From positions 1 through 64,000 of the forward strand of contig CANJBZ010000021.1 in the NCBI GenBank assembly GCA_947473475.1: a stretch of DNA of 64,000 bases. Direction: 5' to 3'. A program made the position numbers and the translations under genes. Positions 24,239 through 32,698 of the stretch are shown one piece after another (the first letter of the stretch is position 1; each line of letters begins with the position of its first letter). Source of the stretch: Alphaproteobacteria bacterium. Its GTDB lineage: Bacteria; Pseudomonadota; Alphaproteobacteria; Micropepsales; Micropepsaceae. The notes under the pieces were generated by a model. That model was given only the letters and a program-made list of their open reading frames with translations, did not search any database and was not told the DNA's origin.

Positions 24239-24418
24239 CTTTTTTCTACGGCGGGCCAGCGCAACGCAGAGTTGCGTTCCTCTCGCGGCCTCCGGGCCCG
24301 CCTGGCTGTTCAGCTTCACCCTAAGCCCTCCGGACAAAATCTAGAATTTCAGCGTGGCTCTCTGCCGGAAGGCAAGCAGCTTGTTCCACGTGTATTGGGC
24401 TCATATTCTGGCGGGAAC

Positions 24419-24624
24419 TAGAGCGCAATCCGACGAAGTGGACGCCGGTTCGTCGTTAGATTGCGCGCCAAACCAAGGAATCTAGAGCATGATCCGATTC
24501 ATTTTGATCGGATCATGCTCTAGAGCGCAATCCGACGAAGTGGACGCCGGTTCGTCGTTAGATTGCGCGCCAAACCAAGGAATCTAGAGCATGATCCGAT
24601 TCCTATTGATCGGATCATGCTCTA
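24419..24624. repeat. Tandem pair of a ~102-bp double-hairpin element
   Basis: Two nearly identical copies (24421-24522 and 24523-24624) lie head to tail. Each has a left hairpin, GCGCAATC...GATTGCGC with inner CGACGAA/TTCGTCG, and a right hairpin, AGAGCATGATCCGAT/ATCGGATCATGCTCT. The copies differ by one or two bases in the right loop. The ends read TAGAGC...GCTCTA. A reversed copy lies at 58949-59052 and a left-half copy at 46406-46466. The stretch from the tRNA to 24418 holds no gene that I can see. Confidence 0.9.
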
Positions 24625-24649
24625 GTGCGTCGAAGTTGGGAGGAAGCGT

Positions 24650-25600
24650 ATGAAAAAATGGCTTGCTGCGTCGGTTCTGATTCTGGCGCCGCTGATTGCG
24701 ATTGCGGCGGAAGCGCCTCCCGAATGGGCCTATCCGGCCGCGCCTCCCGGCTATCAGCCGCCGCCGGACAATGGGCAACCCAAGAAAGTTCCGGGTAGCA
24801 CGAAGACCTATACCGAGAAGGACATCGGCAATGGCAACGGCCCGCCGGACTGGTTTCCCGACGAACATCCGGCGATGCCCGATATCGTCGCGCACGGCAA
24901 AGCGCCCAATGTGAACGCCTGCGCGCTCTGCCATCTGACCATGGGTTATGGCCATCCTGAATCGGCAAACATCGCGGGATTGCCGGCGGCGTATTTCGAA
25001 GAACAGCTGCACGAGTTTCGCGACGGCAATCGCGCCAGCATGCTGCCGGGCCGCTCGGCCAACATGATCCGCTTTGCGAAGAACATGACCGACGACGAGA
25101 TCAAACAGGCCGCAGCCTATTTCGCGTCGATCAAGCCTGTTGCGTGGACCAAGGTGGTGGAAGCTGCAACCGTCCCGAAAAGCTTCGTTGGCGAGGGCAA
25201 CATGCGGTTCGTGGCCGAAGGCGGGGCCAAGGAGCCAATCGGGCAACGCATTATTGAGCTTCCCCAGGATGAGGAACGCGCCAAACTGCGCGATCCGCAT
25301 TCGCCCTTCGTGGCTTATGTCCCGCCCGGCAGCATCAAGGCCGGCGAGACGCTGGCCACGACCGGCGGCAACGGCAAGACCATCCAGTGCGCTGTTTGCC
25401 ATGGTCCGGACTACAAGGGCCTCGGCAATGTGCCGCCGTTGGCTGGGCGCTCAGCGATCTACCTTTACCGCCAGCTGAACGACTTGCAGCACGGTACACG
25501 TCACGGAAATTCGGTGGCCCTGATGCAGCCGGTGGTCGCCAAGCTGACCTCGGACGACATGATCGCGCTGGCCGCCTTCATGGCCTCAAGAACACCTTAA
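24650..25600 (+). CDS. Dihaem cytochrome c (c4-like), paralogue 1
   Basis: The 316-residue exported protein has a signal peptide (cleavage near IAAEAPP) and two haem c sites, CALCH (about residue 90) and CAVCH (about 246), each followed by Met candidates for the sixth ligand. The order of two class I domains with PPLAGRSAIYLYRQLNDLQHG resembles cytochromes c4/c553-like electron carriers. A GGGAGGAAG ribosome site precedes the ATG. The next gene is a paralogue with the same layout; both probably pass electrons to a periplasmic dehydrogenase or oxidase not in the window. Confidence 0.85.
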   Translation: MKKWLAASVLILAPLIAIAAEAPPEWAYPAAPPGYQPPPDNGQPKKVPGSTKTYTEKDIGNGNGPPDWFPDEHPAMPDIVAHGKAPNVNACALCHLTMGYGHPESANIAGLPAAYFEEQLHEFRDGNRASMLPGRSANMIRFAKNMTDDEIKQAAAYFASIKPVAWTKVVEAATVPKSFVGEGNMRFVAEGGAKEPIGQRIIELPQDEERAKLRDPHSPFVAYVPPGSIKAGETLATTGGNGKTIQCAVCHGPDYKGLGNVPPLAGRSAIYLYRQLNDLQHGTRHGNSVALMQPVVAKLTSDDMIALAAFMASRTP

Positions 25601-25630
25601 CTGGCTGTAATCTTGCGCGCTTCACGTTCT

Positions 25631-25655
25631 TTGCGGAACAATTGATGTTCCGCAA
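25631..25655 (+). promoter_or_regulatory. Hairpin between the two cytochrome genes
   Basis: A 9-bp perfect stem TTGCGGAAC/GTTCCGCAA encloses a 7-base loop in the 94-bp gap between the paralogues. It lacks a T-run, so a role in differential mRNA stability is likelier than termination. Confidence 0.5.
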
Positions 25656-25694
25656 GGAGGCCGATATTGTCGCGCCGAAAACGGGAGGCACCTC

Positions 25695-26651
25695 ATGAAA
25701 AAACTGCTGCTTATTTCTGCCCTGGCGCTGTTGCCGGCTGCCGGCTTTGGCGCCGAATTGGCTCTGCAATGGGCCTATCCGGTGCCGCCGCAGGGCCTTC
25801 CGCCGGCGGACGCCACGGTCAAGAAAACGGTTGAGGGCGCCGAGAACAAGCTCAGTCTGACGCAGCGGGAAATCAACAACGCCTTCGGGCCGCCGGACTG
25901 GTTCCCGAGCCGGCATGCGCCCATGCCGCCGGCCGTGGCGAACGGCAAAATGCCCGACCAGATGGCCTGCATGCTCTGCCACCTGCCAAACGGCGGCGGC
26001 CACCCGGAATCGGCTTCCGTCGGTGGGCTTTCGACAAACTACATCATCGAGCAAATGCGTGAATTCCGCGAAGGCAATCGCAAGAACAATCGCTCGCCGG
26101 CGATGGAACGCATTGCCAAGGCCATCAGCCCGGAAGACGAGAAGCAGGCGGCTGAGTATTTTGCCAATATCAAAGGGCCGCAGCTGAAGTGGATTCGCGT
26201 TGTCGAAGGTGCGACCGCGCCGAAGAACCATGTCGGCGAGGGCGGCATGCGCTTCCATGACAAGGAAGCCGGCACCGTTCCGATCGCGCCGAACATGATC
26301 TACGAACTGCCGGAAAACGATGAAGGCGCGGAAAACCGCGATCAGCGTTATGGCTTCGTCGATTACGTGCCGGCCGGCAGCATCAAGAAGGGCGAAGCGC
26401 TCGCCATGAACGGCGGCAACGGCAAGACCGTGCAATGCGCGATCTGCCATGGCGAAGGCTTCAAGGGCCTGGGCGATGTGCCGCGGCTCGCGGGCCGTTC
26501 GGCGTATTACCTGATCCGCCAGATGAACGACATCAAGATTGGCGCGCGCAAGGGCAACACCGTCGCGCTGATGCAGCCGGTGGTGAAAAATCTGTCCGAT
26601 GAGGACATGGTCAATCTCGCGGCGTATATGGCATCGCGCGATCCGTCCTAA
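25695..26651 (+). CDS. Dihaem cytochrome c (c4-like), paralogue 2
   Basis: The 318-residue exported protein has a signal peptide (cleavage near GFGAELA) and two haem sites, CMLCH (about 95) and CAICH (about 248). It shares with the preceding gene the WAYP N-terminus, GPPDWFP, VGEGGMRF and LMQPVV segments, so it arose by tandem duplication. Its second domain ends PRLAGRSAYYLIRQMNDIKIG. A strong terminator follows at 26667, closing a two-gene unit. Confidence 0.85.
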   Translation: MKKLLLISALALLPAAGFGAELALQWAYPVPPQGLPPADATVKKTVEGAENKLSLTQREINNAFGPPDWFPSRHAPMPPAVANGKMPDQMACMLCHLPNGGGHPESASVGGLSTNYIIEQMREFREGNRKNNRSPAMERIAKAISPEDEKQAAEYFANIKGPQLKWIRVVEGATAPKNHVGEGGMRFHDKEAGTVPIAPNMIYELPENDEGAENRDQRYGFVDYVPAGSIKKGEALAMNGGNGKTVQCAICHGEGFKGLGDVPRLAGRSAYYLIRQMNDIKIGARKGNTVALMQPVVKNLSDEDMVNLAAYMASRDPS

Positions 26652-26666
26652 TCTTTCTGTTGCAAG

Positions 26667-26707
26667 AGCCGCCGCATTCCCAGGAGGATGCGGCGGCTTT
26701 TCTTTTT
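26667..26707 (+). terminator. Rho-independent terminator of the cytochrome operon
   Basis: An 11-bp perfect stem AGCCGCCGCAT/ATGCGGCGGCT with a 10-base loop is followed by TTTCTTTTT, 15 bp after the second cytochrome stop codon. Confidence 0.9.
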
Positions 26708-26719
26708 CTGGTGTGTTGA

Positions 26720-27145
26720 GTGACGTTGCATCTCATCAAACTCTGCGTCGGCGCCGATAGCATCGAGGACTTGGCCCATTGGCAAAAGCAGCGCGCCGCC
26801 GAGCGTAGGAAAAAGGGCGGCAAGGTCGAGGTCATGCACGTTACGCGCATGACGCCGAAACGCGGCGATGAGCTGCTGGCCGGCGGTTCGCTCTACTGGG
26901 TCATCAAGGGACAGATTGCGGTTCGACAGAAACTGGTGGCGCTGAAGCCCGTGGTCTGCGAAGGCGTGCCGCATTGTGCGCTGGTGCTGGACAAGAAACT
27001 GGTGCCGACGATGCGCCGCACGCACCGCGCCTTTCAAGGCTGGCGCTATCTGGACCCAGACGATGCGCCGCGCGATCTGAAAGCCAGCGACAAATCCATC
27101 CCCGACGAACTCCGCGCCCAACTAACGGAATTGGGCTTGCTGTAA
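26720..27145 (+). CDS. DUF1489 family protein
   Basis: The 141-residue protein matches the alphaproteobacterial DUF1489 family: HLIKLCVGADSIEDLAHWQ at the N-terminus, VTRMTPKRGDELLAGGSLYWVIKG in two parts, and the C-terminal FQGWRYLDPDDAPRDL. Its function is unknown; it is near-universal in this class. The GTG at 26720 gives the family N-terminus. It is convergent with panC and shares a terminator hairpin with it. Confidence 0.85.
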   Translation: MTLHLIKLCVGADSIEDLAHWQKQRAAERRKKGGKVEVMHVTRMTPKRGDELLAGGSLYWVIKGQIAVRQKLVALKPVVCEGVPHCALVLDKKLVPTMRRTHRAFQGWRYLDPDDAPRDLKASDKSIPDELRAQLTELGLL

Positions 27146-27178
27146 TGATCCTCCCCCGCTTCGCAGGGGAGGATCATT
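27146..27178. terminator. Bidirectional hairpin between DUF1489 and panC
   Basis: The inverted repeat ATGATCCTCCCC/GGGGAGGATCAT fills the gap between two convergent stop codons, and its stem reads the same from either side, so it can serve both transcripts. T-runs are poor. Confidence 0.65.
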
Positions 27179-28034
27179 ACAGCGCCATATTGTCGATCAG
27201 GCGTACGGCGCCGGTACGGGCAGCGGCCAGTACGCGCGCGGGTCTGTCGAGGCTGTGGAGCGGCGCAAGCGTTTCCGCGTCGCGAATAGCGATGTAATCC
27301 ACGCGGTCGAAGCCGGCGTTCAGCAATGCAGCCGTCGCTTCGGATTCGGCTTGCGGAATGGGCGTTCCGGCTCTCGCTGCGTCGCCGGCCGCGCGCAAGG
27401 CGCGATTGAGACACGCCGCAATCTTTCGCTGCTCCGGCTGCAAATACGCATTGCGCGACGATAGCGCCAAACCGTCGGCTTCCCGGATCGTCGGTACACC
27501 GATGACTTCCAGCGGAATATCCAAGTCGCGCGCCAGCCGCTTCACCACGAGCAATTGCTGGTAGTCCTTCTCTCCGAAGAACGCGAAGTCGGGGGCGCAT
27601 TGCAGAAACAGCTTCGCAACCACGGTCGCCACGCCGGAAAAGAAATGTGGCCGGAAATCGGTTTCCAGCCCCCTTGCGGGGCCATCAACAGACACCCGCG
27701 TCGCAAACCCCTGCGCATACATGTCACGGCCTTCGGGCGCGTAGATGAGATCGGTGACCCCTTGCAGTTCCAGCATGGCGCGGTCCTTGGCGAGGTCGCG
27801 GGGGTAACGCGAAAAATCCTCATGCGGCGCAAACTGGGCCGGATTGACGAAAATGCTGACCACGACACGTTCGGCCTTTACCTTGGCGGCCTTCACCAGG
27901 GCGAGATGGCCTTCGTGCAGCGCGCCCATCGTTGGCACAAGCGCGATGCGGTCGCCCTTGTTGCGCCACAGGCGCACGCGCAGCCGCAGCTCTAGGACGT
28001 TCGACGCCGTTTCCAGTCTTTTTTGAGAGCTCAT
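27177..28034 (-). CDS. panC: Pantoate-beta-alanine ligase
   Basis: The 285-residue enzyme joins pantoate and beta-alanine with ATP, the last step of pantothenate synthesis. It has VPTMGALHEGHLAL (HIGH-like ATP site, near residue 35), FVNPAQFAPHEDFSRYPR, FFGEKDYQQLLV and LSSRNAYL (KMSKS-like region). Length is normal. It stands alone on the minus strand, divergent from putA with about 80 bp between starts; panB and panD are not in the window. Confidence 0.95.
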   Translation of the reverse strand: MSSQKRLETASNVLELRLRVRLWRNKGDRIALVPTMGALHEGHLALVKAAKVKAERVVVSIFVNPAQFAPHEDFSRYPRDLAKDRAMLELQGVTDLIYAPEGRDMYAQGFATRVSVDGPARGLETDFRPHFFSGVATVVAKLFLQCAPDFAFFGEKDYQQLLVVKRLARDLDIPLEVIGVPTIREADGLALSSRNAYLQPEQRKIAACLNRALRAAGDAARAGTPIPQAESEATAALLNAGFDRVDYIAIRDAETLAPLHSLDRPARVLAAARTGAVRLIDNMAL

Positions 28035-28115
28035 TGATCCACATTAACGTGACCTGAGGCGTCTGCGCTATGCTTCCCTATTGCAGCAGGACTGTCCGTA
28101 AATCATGTGAGGCCG

Positions 28116-31100
28116 ATGGAAAATCTTCGCCAGGCAATTTCTGAACGCTACCTTGCCGATGAGGAAAAGCTTCTCGAAACCCTCATTGAAAAAGCCAAAA
28201 TGTCGCCGGGCGAAGCCTCCGCGACGGACGCGCTGGCGCGCGATCTCGTGTCTCACCTCAGGGATTCGCGTCACAAGCGCAGTGGCGTAGACGCCTTCAC
28301 GCAGGAATATGCGCTATCCAGTGAGGAGGGCGTCGTCCTGATGTGCCTCGCCGAGGCGCTGCTCCGCGTCCCCGACGCCGAAACGCAGGACCGGCTGATC
28401 CGCGACAAAATCGCGGGCCACGCCTGGTCCCAGCATCTGGGGCATTCGCAGTCGATGTTCGTAAACGCCTCCACCTGGGCGCTCATACTGTCGGGTCAGG
28501 TCATCGATTCGGTCGATGCGTCCCGTTGGGATTTTCACGCAATCTGGCGCCGCGTCGTGGCGCGGCTGGGTGAGCCCGTTATCCGGCAAGCGGTTATCAG
28601 CGCGGTAAAGCTGCTGGGCCGGCATTTCGTCCTTGGACGCACGATCGAAGAGGCGTTGAAGGAAGCGCGCCCCTATGTCGAGCGGGGCTATCGCTTCTCC
28701 TTCGATATGCTGGGCGAGGCGGCGGTCACGCGCGCCGATGCGGCGCGTTATCTCGAACGCTATCGTGAAGCCGTGCGGGTGATTTGGCGCAACACGCCTG
28801 CGCGCGGCGGTTCGCTGTACGAACGTCCCGGCATTTCCGTCAAGCTGACGGCGCTGCATCCCCGCTTCGAATATGTAAAGCGGCGCGAGGTCATGCTTGA
28901 ACTGATCCCTCCTCTAACGCTGCTTCTGTCGGAAGCGCGCGACGCGCAATTGCCCGTCACCATCGATGCGGAAGAAGCCGAGCGGCTGGATCTGACGCTC
29001 GACGTCTTCGAGGCTCTCGGAGAGGAGGAGGCGCTCAGAGGCTGGGAAGGTCTCGGCCTAGCCGTGCAGGCCTACCAGAAACGTGCGCTGCCTGTCATTC
29101 ACTGGCTGGCCGATTTGGCCAAACGCCAGAAGCGGATCATCCCCGTGCGGCTGGTGAAAGGCGCCTATTGGGATACCGAGATCAAGCGCGCGCAGGAATT
29201 GGGACTGTCCGACTATCCGGTGTTCACGCGCAAAGCAGGGACGGACACGTCTTATCTTGCCTGCGCCCGCGCTCTGCTGGCTTCAAGCGAGAATATCTTT
29301 CCGCAATTTGCAACGCACAACGCCCATACGCTGGCGGCTGTGCAAGCCTTCGCCGGCCGCAACCGCAATTTCGAATTCCAACGCCTGCACGGCATGGGAG
29401 AGGCGCTCTACGAATTGTACGAAGGCGTCATCCGGCCGTCGCGGGTGGGTGCGGCAACGCGCATTTATGCGCCCGTCGGCAGCCACGAGGATTTGCTGGC
29501 CTATCTTGTGCGGCGGCTGCTGGAAAACGGCGCCAACACGTCTTTCGTCAACAGGCTGGCGAATGACCGTGCGCCGGTGGAAGAGATGATCGCCGATCCT
29601 GTGACGCGGCTGACGGCGGTTTCGCCCCGCCGCAATCCGCGTATTCCCAAACCGGAAAATATCTTTCCCGCCCGCGTGAATTCGCGCGGTGTTGTGTTCA
29701 ACGATCCGGTGGCCAGCAGCCGCGTGTTGTCCGCTATGCGCCGCGCTTTCGATGCAGGGCCGCACACGGCCTTTCCGATCGTCGATGGCCGGGAAATTGA
29801 GCGGCCGGAAAAGCCGGTCACCGATCCCGCCAATCGCGCGCGTCAGATCGGCGTTGTTGGCGAAGCGGCCGATGAGGATGCGGGCATCGCGCTGGAAGCC
29901 GCGGCCGCGGCGCAACCCTCCTGGGACCGGCTGGGCGGCGCGCAGCGCGCCACGATTCTGGAGCGAGCGGCGGACCTCTTTGTGGAGAACCGTGCCGCAT
30001 TGATGGCGCTGCTCGTGCGGGAAGGGGGGCGAACCATTCCCAACGCTTTGGGTGAGGTGCGCGAGGCAATCGATTTCCTGCGCTATTACGCCCAGGAAGC
30101 CCGCGCCCATTTCGAAGGGGCGTTGCCATTGCCCGGGGTCACGGGGGAGAGAAACACGCTGAGCCTGCGCGGCCGGGGCGTGTTTGCCTGCATCGCGCCG
30201 TGGAATTTCCCGCTTTCCATCTTCACCGGACAGATTGCAGGCGCGCTGGCTGCCGGCAACGCCGCCATCGCCAAACCGGCGGAACAGACGCCGTTGATCG
30301 GCGCGGCCGCTGTGCGCCTGCTGCATCAGGCCGGTGTACCCGGCGATGTGCTGCACTTCCTGCCGGGCGATGGCGCGCGGCTGGGTAAGATACTGTTGGC
30401 CAGCCCGTCGCTTGCGGGCGTCGCCTTCACGGGCTCAACCGAGACGGCTGTCATCATCAACCGCGCGCTCGCGGCGCGTGACGGCGCCATCCGGGTGCTC
30501 ATCGCGGAGACGGGCGGGCTGAACGCGATGATCGTCGATTCAACGGCCTTGCCGGAGCAGGTCGCACGTGACGCCGTCACGTCGGCCTTCGACAGCGCCG
30601 GGCAACGCTGCTCCTCGTTGCGCGTCTTGTTCGTGCAAGAGGACGTCGCGGACAAAATGATCGAGCAGGTGCTGGGCGCCATGGACGAACTGAAGCTGGG
30701 CGATCCATGGGACCTTGCCACCGACATTGGCCCGGTAATTGATGAAGACGCGCGCAACCAACTCACCGCGCATGCCGAACGCATGACCAAGGAAGCGAAG
30801 CTGCTGAGAAAGCTTCCGCTTGACCCCGCGCTTCAGAACGGCGTGTTCTTTCCGCCGTATGTGTTTCAGATCGAAGCGATGGGACAGCTTATGCGTGAAG
30901 TGTTCGGTCCGATCCTGCACGTGGTGCGCTTTGCCGGCGACCGGCTCGAACAGGTCTGCGATGCCATCAACGCCAGCGGCTATGGCTTAACCCTGGGCGT
31001 TCACTCGCGCATCGATGCGACGGCCGATTTGGTGCGAACGCGCGTTCGTGCGGGCAATGTCTACGTCAATCGCAATCAGATCGGCGCGGTTGTGCAGGCG

Positions 31101-31250
31101 CAGCCTTTCGGAGGCGAGGGGCTTTCGGGCACGGGTCCCAAAGCGGGCGGGCCGCATTATTTGCCGCGCTTTGCCGTCGAGCGGACGTTCACGGTCAATT
31201 CGGCGGCAGCGGGCGGCAATACCACGCTCCTGACGCTCGACGAAGCGTGA
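28116..31250 (+). CDS. putA: Bifunctional proline dehydrogenase / P5C dehydrogenase PutA
   Basis: The 1044-residue enzyme oxidises proline to glutamate in two steps, with FAD proline dehydrogenase in residues about 80-480 (HWLADLAKRQKRIIPVRLVK, GAYWDTEIKRAQ) and aldehyde dehydrogenase in about 520-1020. The latter has AETGGLNAMIVDS (catalytic Glu) and AGQRCSSLRVLF (catalytic Cys, about 832). It lacks the N-terminal ribbon-helix-helix repressor domain of E. coli PutA, so it cannot autoregulate, and it lacks a long C-terminal extension. The ATG at 28116 is used; a GTG lies nine bases earlier. No PutR regulator is beside it. Confidence 0.95.
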   Translation: MENLRQAISERYLADEEKLLETLIEKAKMSPGEASATDALARDLVSHLRDSRHKRSGVDAFTQEYALSSEEGVVLMCLAEALLRVPDAETQDRLIRDKIAGHAWSQHLGHSQSMFVNASTWALILSGQVIDSVDASRWDFHAIWRRVVARLGEPVIRQAVISAVKLLGRHFVLGRTIEEALKEARPYVERGYRFSFDMLGEAAVTRADAARYLERYREAVRVIWRNTPARGGSLYERPGISVKLTALHPRFEYVKRREVMLELIPPLTLLLSEARDAQLPVTIDAEEAERLDLTLDVFEALGEEEALRGWEGLGLAVQAYQKRALPVIHWLADLAKRQKRIIPVRLVKGAYWDTEIKRAQELGLSDYPVFTRKAGTDTSYLACARALLASSENIFPQFATHNAHTLAAVQAFAGRNRNFEFQRLHGMGEALYELYEGVIRPSRVGAATRIYAPVGSHEDLLAYLVRRLLENGANTSFVNRLANDRAPVEEMIADPVTRLTAVSPRRNPRIPKPENIFPARVNSRGVVFNDPVASSRVLSAMRRAFDAGPHTAFPIVDGREIERPEKPVTDPANRARQIGVVGEAADEDAGIALEAAAAAQPSWDRLGGAQRATILERAADLFVENRAALMALLVREGGRTIPNALGEVREAIDFLRYYAQEARAHFEGALPLPGVTGERNTLSLRGRGVFACIAPWNFPLSIFTGQIAGALAAGNAAIAKPAEQTPLIGAAAVRLLHQAGVPGDVLHFLPGDGARLGKILLASPSLAGVAFTGSTETAVIINRALAARDGAIRVLIAETGGLNAMIVDSTALPEQVARDAVTSAFDSAGQRCSSLRVLFVQEDVADKMIEQVLGAMDELKLGDPWDLATDIGPVIDEDARNQLTAHAERMTKEAKLLRKLPLDPALQNGVFFPPYVFQIEAMGQLMREVFGPILHVVRFAGDRLEQVCDAINASGYGLTLGVHSRIDATADLVRTRVRAGNVYVNRNQIGAVVQAQPFGGEGLSGTGPKAGGPHYLPRFAVERTFTVNSAAAGGNTTLLTLDEA

Positions 31251-31299
31251 TGAGTTTCTCCTACAATAAGCGCCGGGGAGCGATTCGCGGGGGCGGCCG

Positions 31300-32178
31300 G
31301 TGGTAGCTGTGAGTACAGAGTTACGAAGGGACAATGGGCTGCAGACCGGACAAGCGCCGGGGCGTCGCGCGCACGTCATTGTCTTCGGCAATGAAAAGGG
31401 CGGCACCGGCAAGACGACAACCGCCATGCATGTCGCGGTCGCCCTGCTGCGCCTGGGCAAAGTTGTCTCGGCCATCGATCTCGACGCACGGCAGCGGACC
31501 TTCGCGCGCTACATCGAAAACCGTCGCGATTACGCGGAGCGTGCCGGACAAAAACTGCCGCTGCCCGAGATCCAAGTCGTCGAACGATCCAAGTCGATGA
31601 CCGACGCCACGACGGACGAAAACACGCGCCTTGCCGATGCGCTGGCGCGGGCCAGAGCGGAAGCCGATTTCGTCATCATCGACACGCCCGGCAATGACAC
31701 CAACCTATCCCGGCAAGGCCACGCGGCCGCAGACACCCTGGTCACGCCGATGAACGATTCGTTCCTGGATTTCGATTTGCTGGCCAAACTCGACCCGGAC
31801 ACCCTGGAGATCAAAAATCCCAGCCTCTATTCGGAATTCGTCTGGGACTGCCGCAAGCGGCGGCTGATCGCCAGCCGGGCGAATCTGGATTGGGTGGTGA
31901 TGCGCAACCGCGTGTCTTCGACGGAAGCCCGCAACAAGAAGAAGGTCGCGACCGCGGTTGAGCGTGTCTCTTCGCGTATCGGCTGCCGCGTGGCGCCGGG
32001 CTTCTCCGAGCGCGTGATCTTCCGCGAACTGTTCCCGCTTGGGCTCACAATGATGGACTTGCCGCTACCTGGGCTTGCCATGCCGCTCACCATGTCCCAT
32101 ATCGCGGCCCGGCAGGAGGTGCGTGAGCTGCTCGCGACGCTTCGTCTGCCTGGCGTGGAAAAGGCGTCCGGCTCCTAA
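31300..32178 (+). CDS. mipZ: MipZ cell-division plane positioning ATPase
   Basis: The 292-residue P-loop ATPase has the deviant Walker A GNEKGGTGKTTTAMHVA (about residues 30-46), followed by VVSAIDLDARQRTFARYIENR and IIDTPGND (Walker B region), with FVWDCRKRRLIASRAN typical of MipZ rather than ParA. In Caulobacter MipZ binds ParB at the cell poles and inhibits FtsZ, so division occurs at midcell. The start codon is uncertain between GTG 31300 and GTG 31309. A J-domain membrane protein gene follows by 18 bp, a common arrangement in the class. Confidence 0.9.
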   Translation: MVAVSTELRRDNGLQTGQAPGRRAHVIVFGNEKGGTGKTTTAMHVAVALLRLGKVVSAIDLDARQRTFARYIENRRDYAERAGQKLPLPEIQVVERSKSMTDATTDENTRLADALARARAEADFVIIDTPGNDTNLSRQGHAAADTLVTPMNDSFLDFDLLAKLDPDTLEIKNPSLYSEFVWDCRKRRLIASRANLDWVVMRNRVSSTEARNKKKVATAVERVSSRIGCRVAPGFSERVIFRELFPLGLTMMDLPLPGLAMPLTMSHIAARQEVRELLATLRLPGVEKASGS

Positions 32179-32196
32179 TCAGCCGGACGGGACCGG

Positions 32197-32694
32197 ATGT
32201 CACCGTTCGTCGCTGGCGCTCTGCTGCTGGTCGTCCTGCTGATTTTGGCGCGCGGTTATACGCGGACCAATGCGCGTGTACTGGCCAAGGGCATGCGTTT
32301 TACCGGCGGAATGGTGCTGGCGTTGCTGACGGTGGCGCTCGGTATCAGCGGCCGGATCGGTTTTGCATTTCTCACCGCGGGCGCCTCCTGGTATCTGCTG
32401 TTCGGCTCTCCGCCGCCCTGGCAGGGACCATACGGGACCTCTGGCGGGCGGGGCCGGCAGGAGCAAGGGCAGGGGCCTCGCCAATCCGGAAGCAGCAGTT
32501 CGCCGGGACGCCTCAGCGGCATGTCCCGCCCGGAGGCGCTGAGCGTGTTAGGGCTGGCGGACGGCGCGAGCGAGGAGCAAATCCGCGCCGCCCACCGGCG
32601 CCTGATCCTGCAAACACACCCCGACAAAGGCGGCACCGACTATCTGGCCGCCAAGATCAATGAAGCAAAAGACGTGCTGCTAGGCCGGCGTTAA
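32197..32694 (+). CDS. Membrane-anchored J-domain protein
   Basis: The 165-residue protein has two N-terminal hydrophobic segments (residues about 3-20 and 35-65), a Gly/Ser/Gln-rich linker, and a C-terminal J domain with the HPD motif in LILQTHPDKGGTDYLAAKIN. The J domain is of the short Tim14/Pam18-like type, which stimulates DnaK at a membrane. It lies just downstream of mipZ; its stop is 4 bp from the convergent carboxypeptidase gene end. Confidence 0.85.
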   Translation: MSPFVAGALLLVVLLILARGYTRTNARVLAKGMRFTGGMVLALLTVALGISGRIGFAFLTAGASWYLLFGSPPPWQGPYGTSGGRGRQEQGQGPRQSGSSSSPGRLSGMSRPEALSVLGLADGASEEQIRAAHRRLILQTHPDKGGTDYLAAKINEAKDVLLGRR

Positions 32695-32698
32695 TCGT

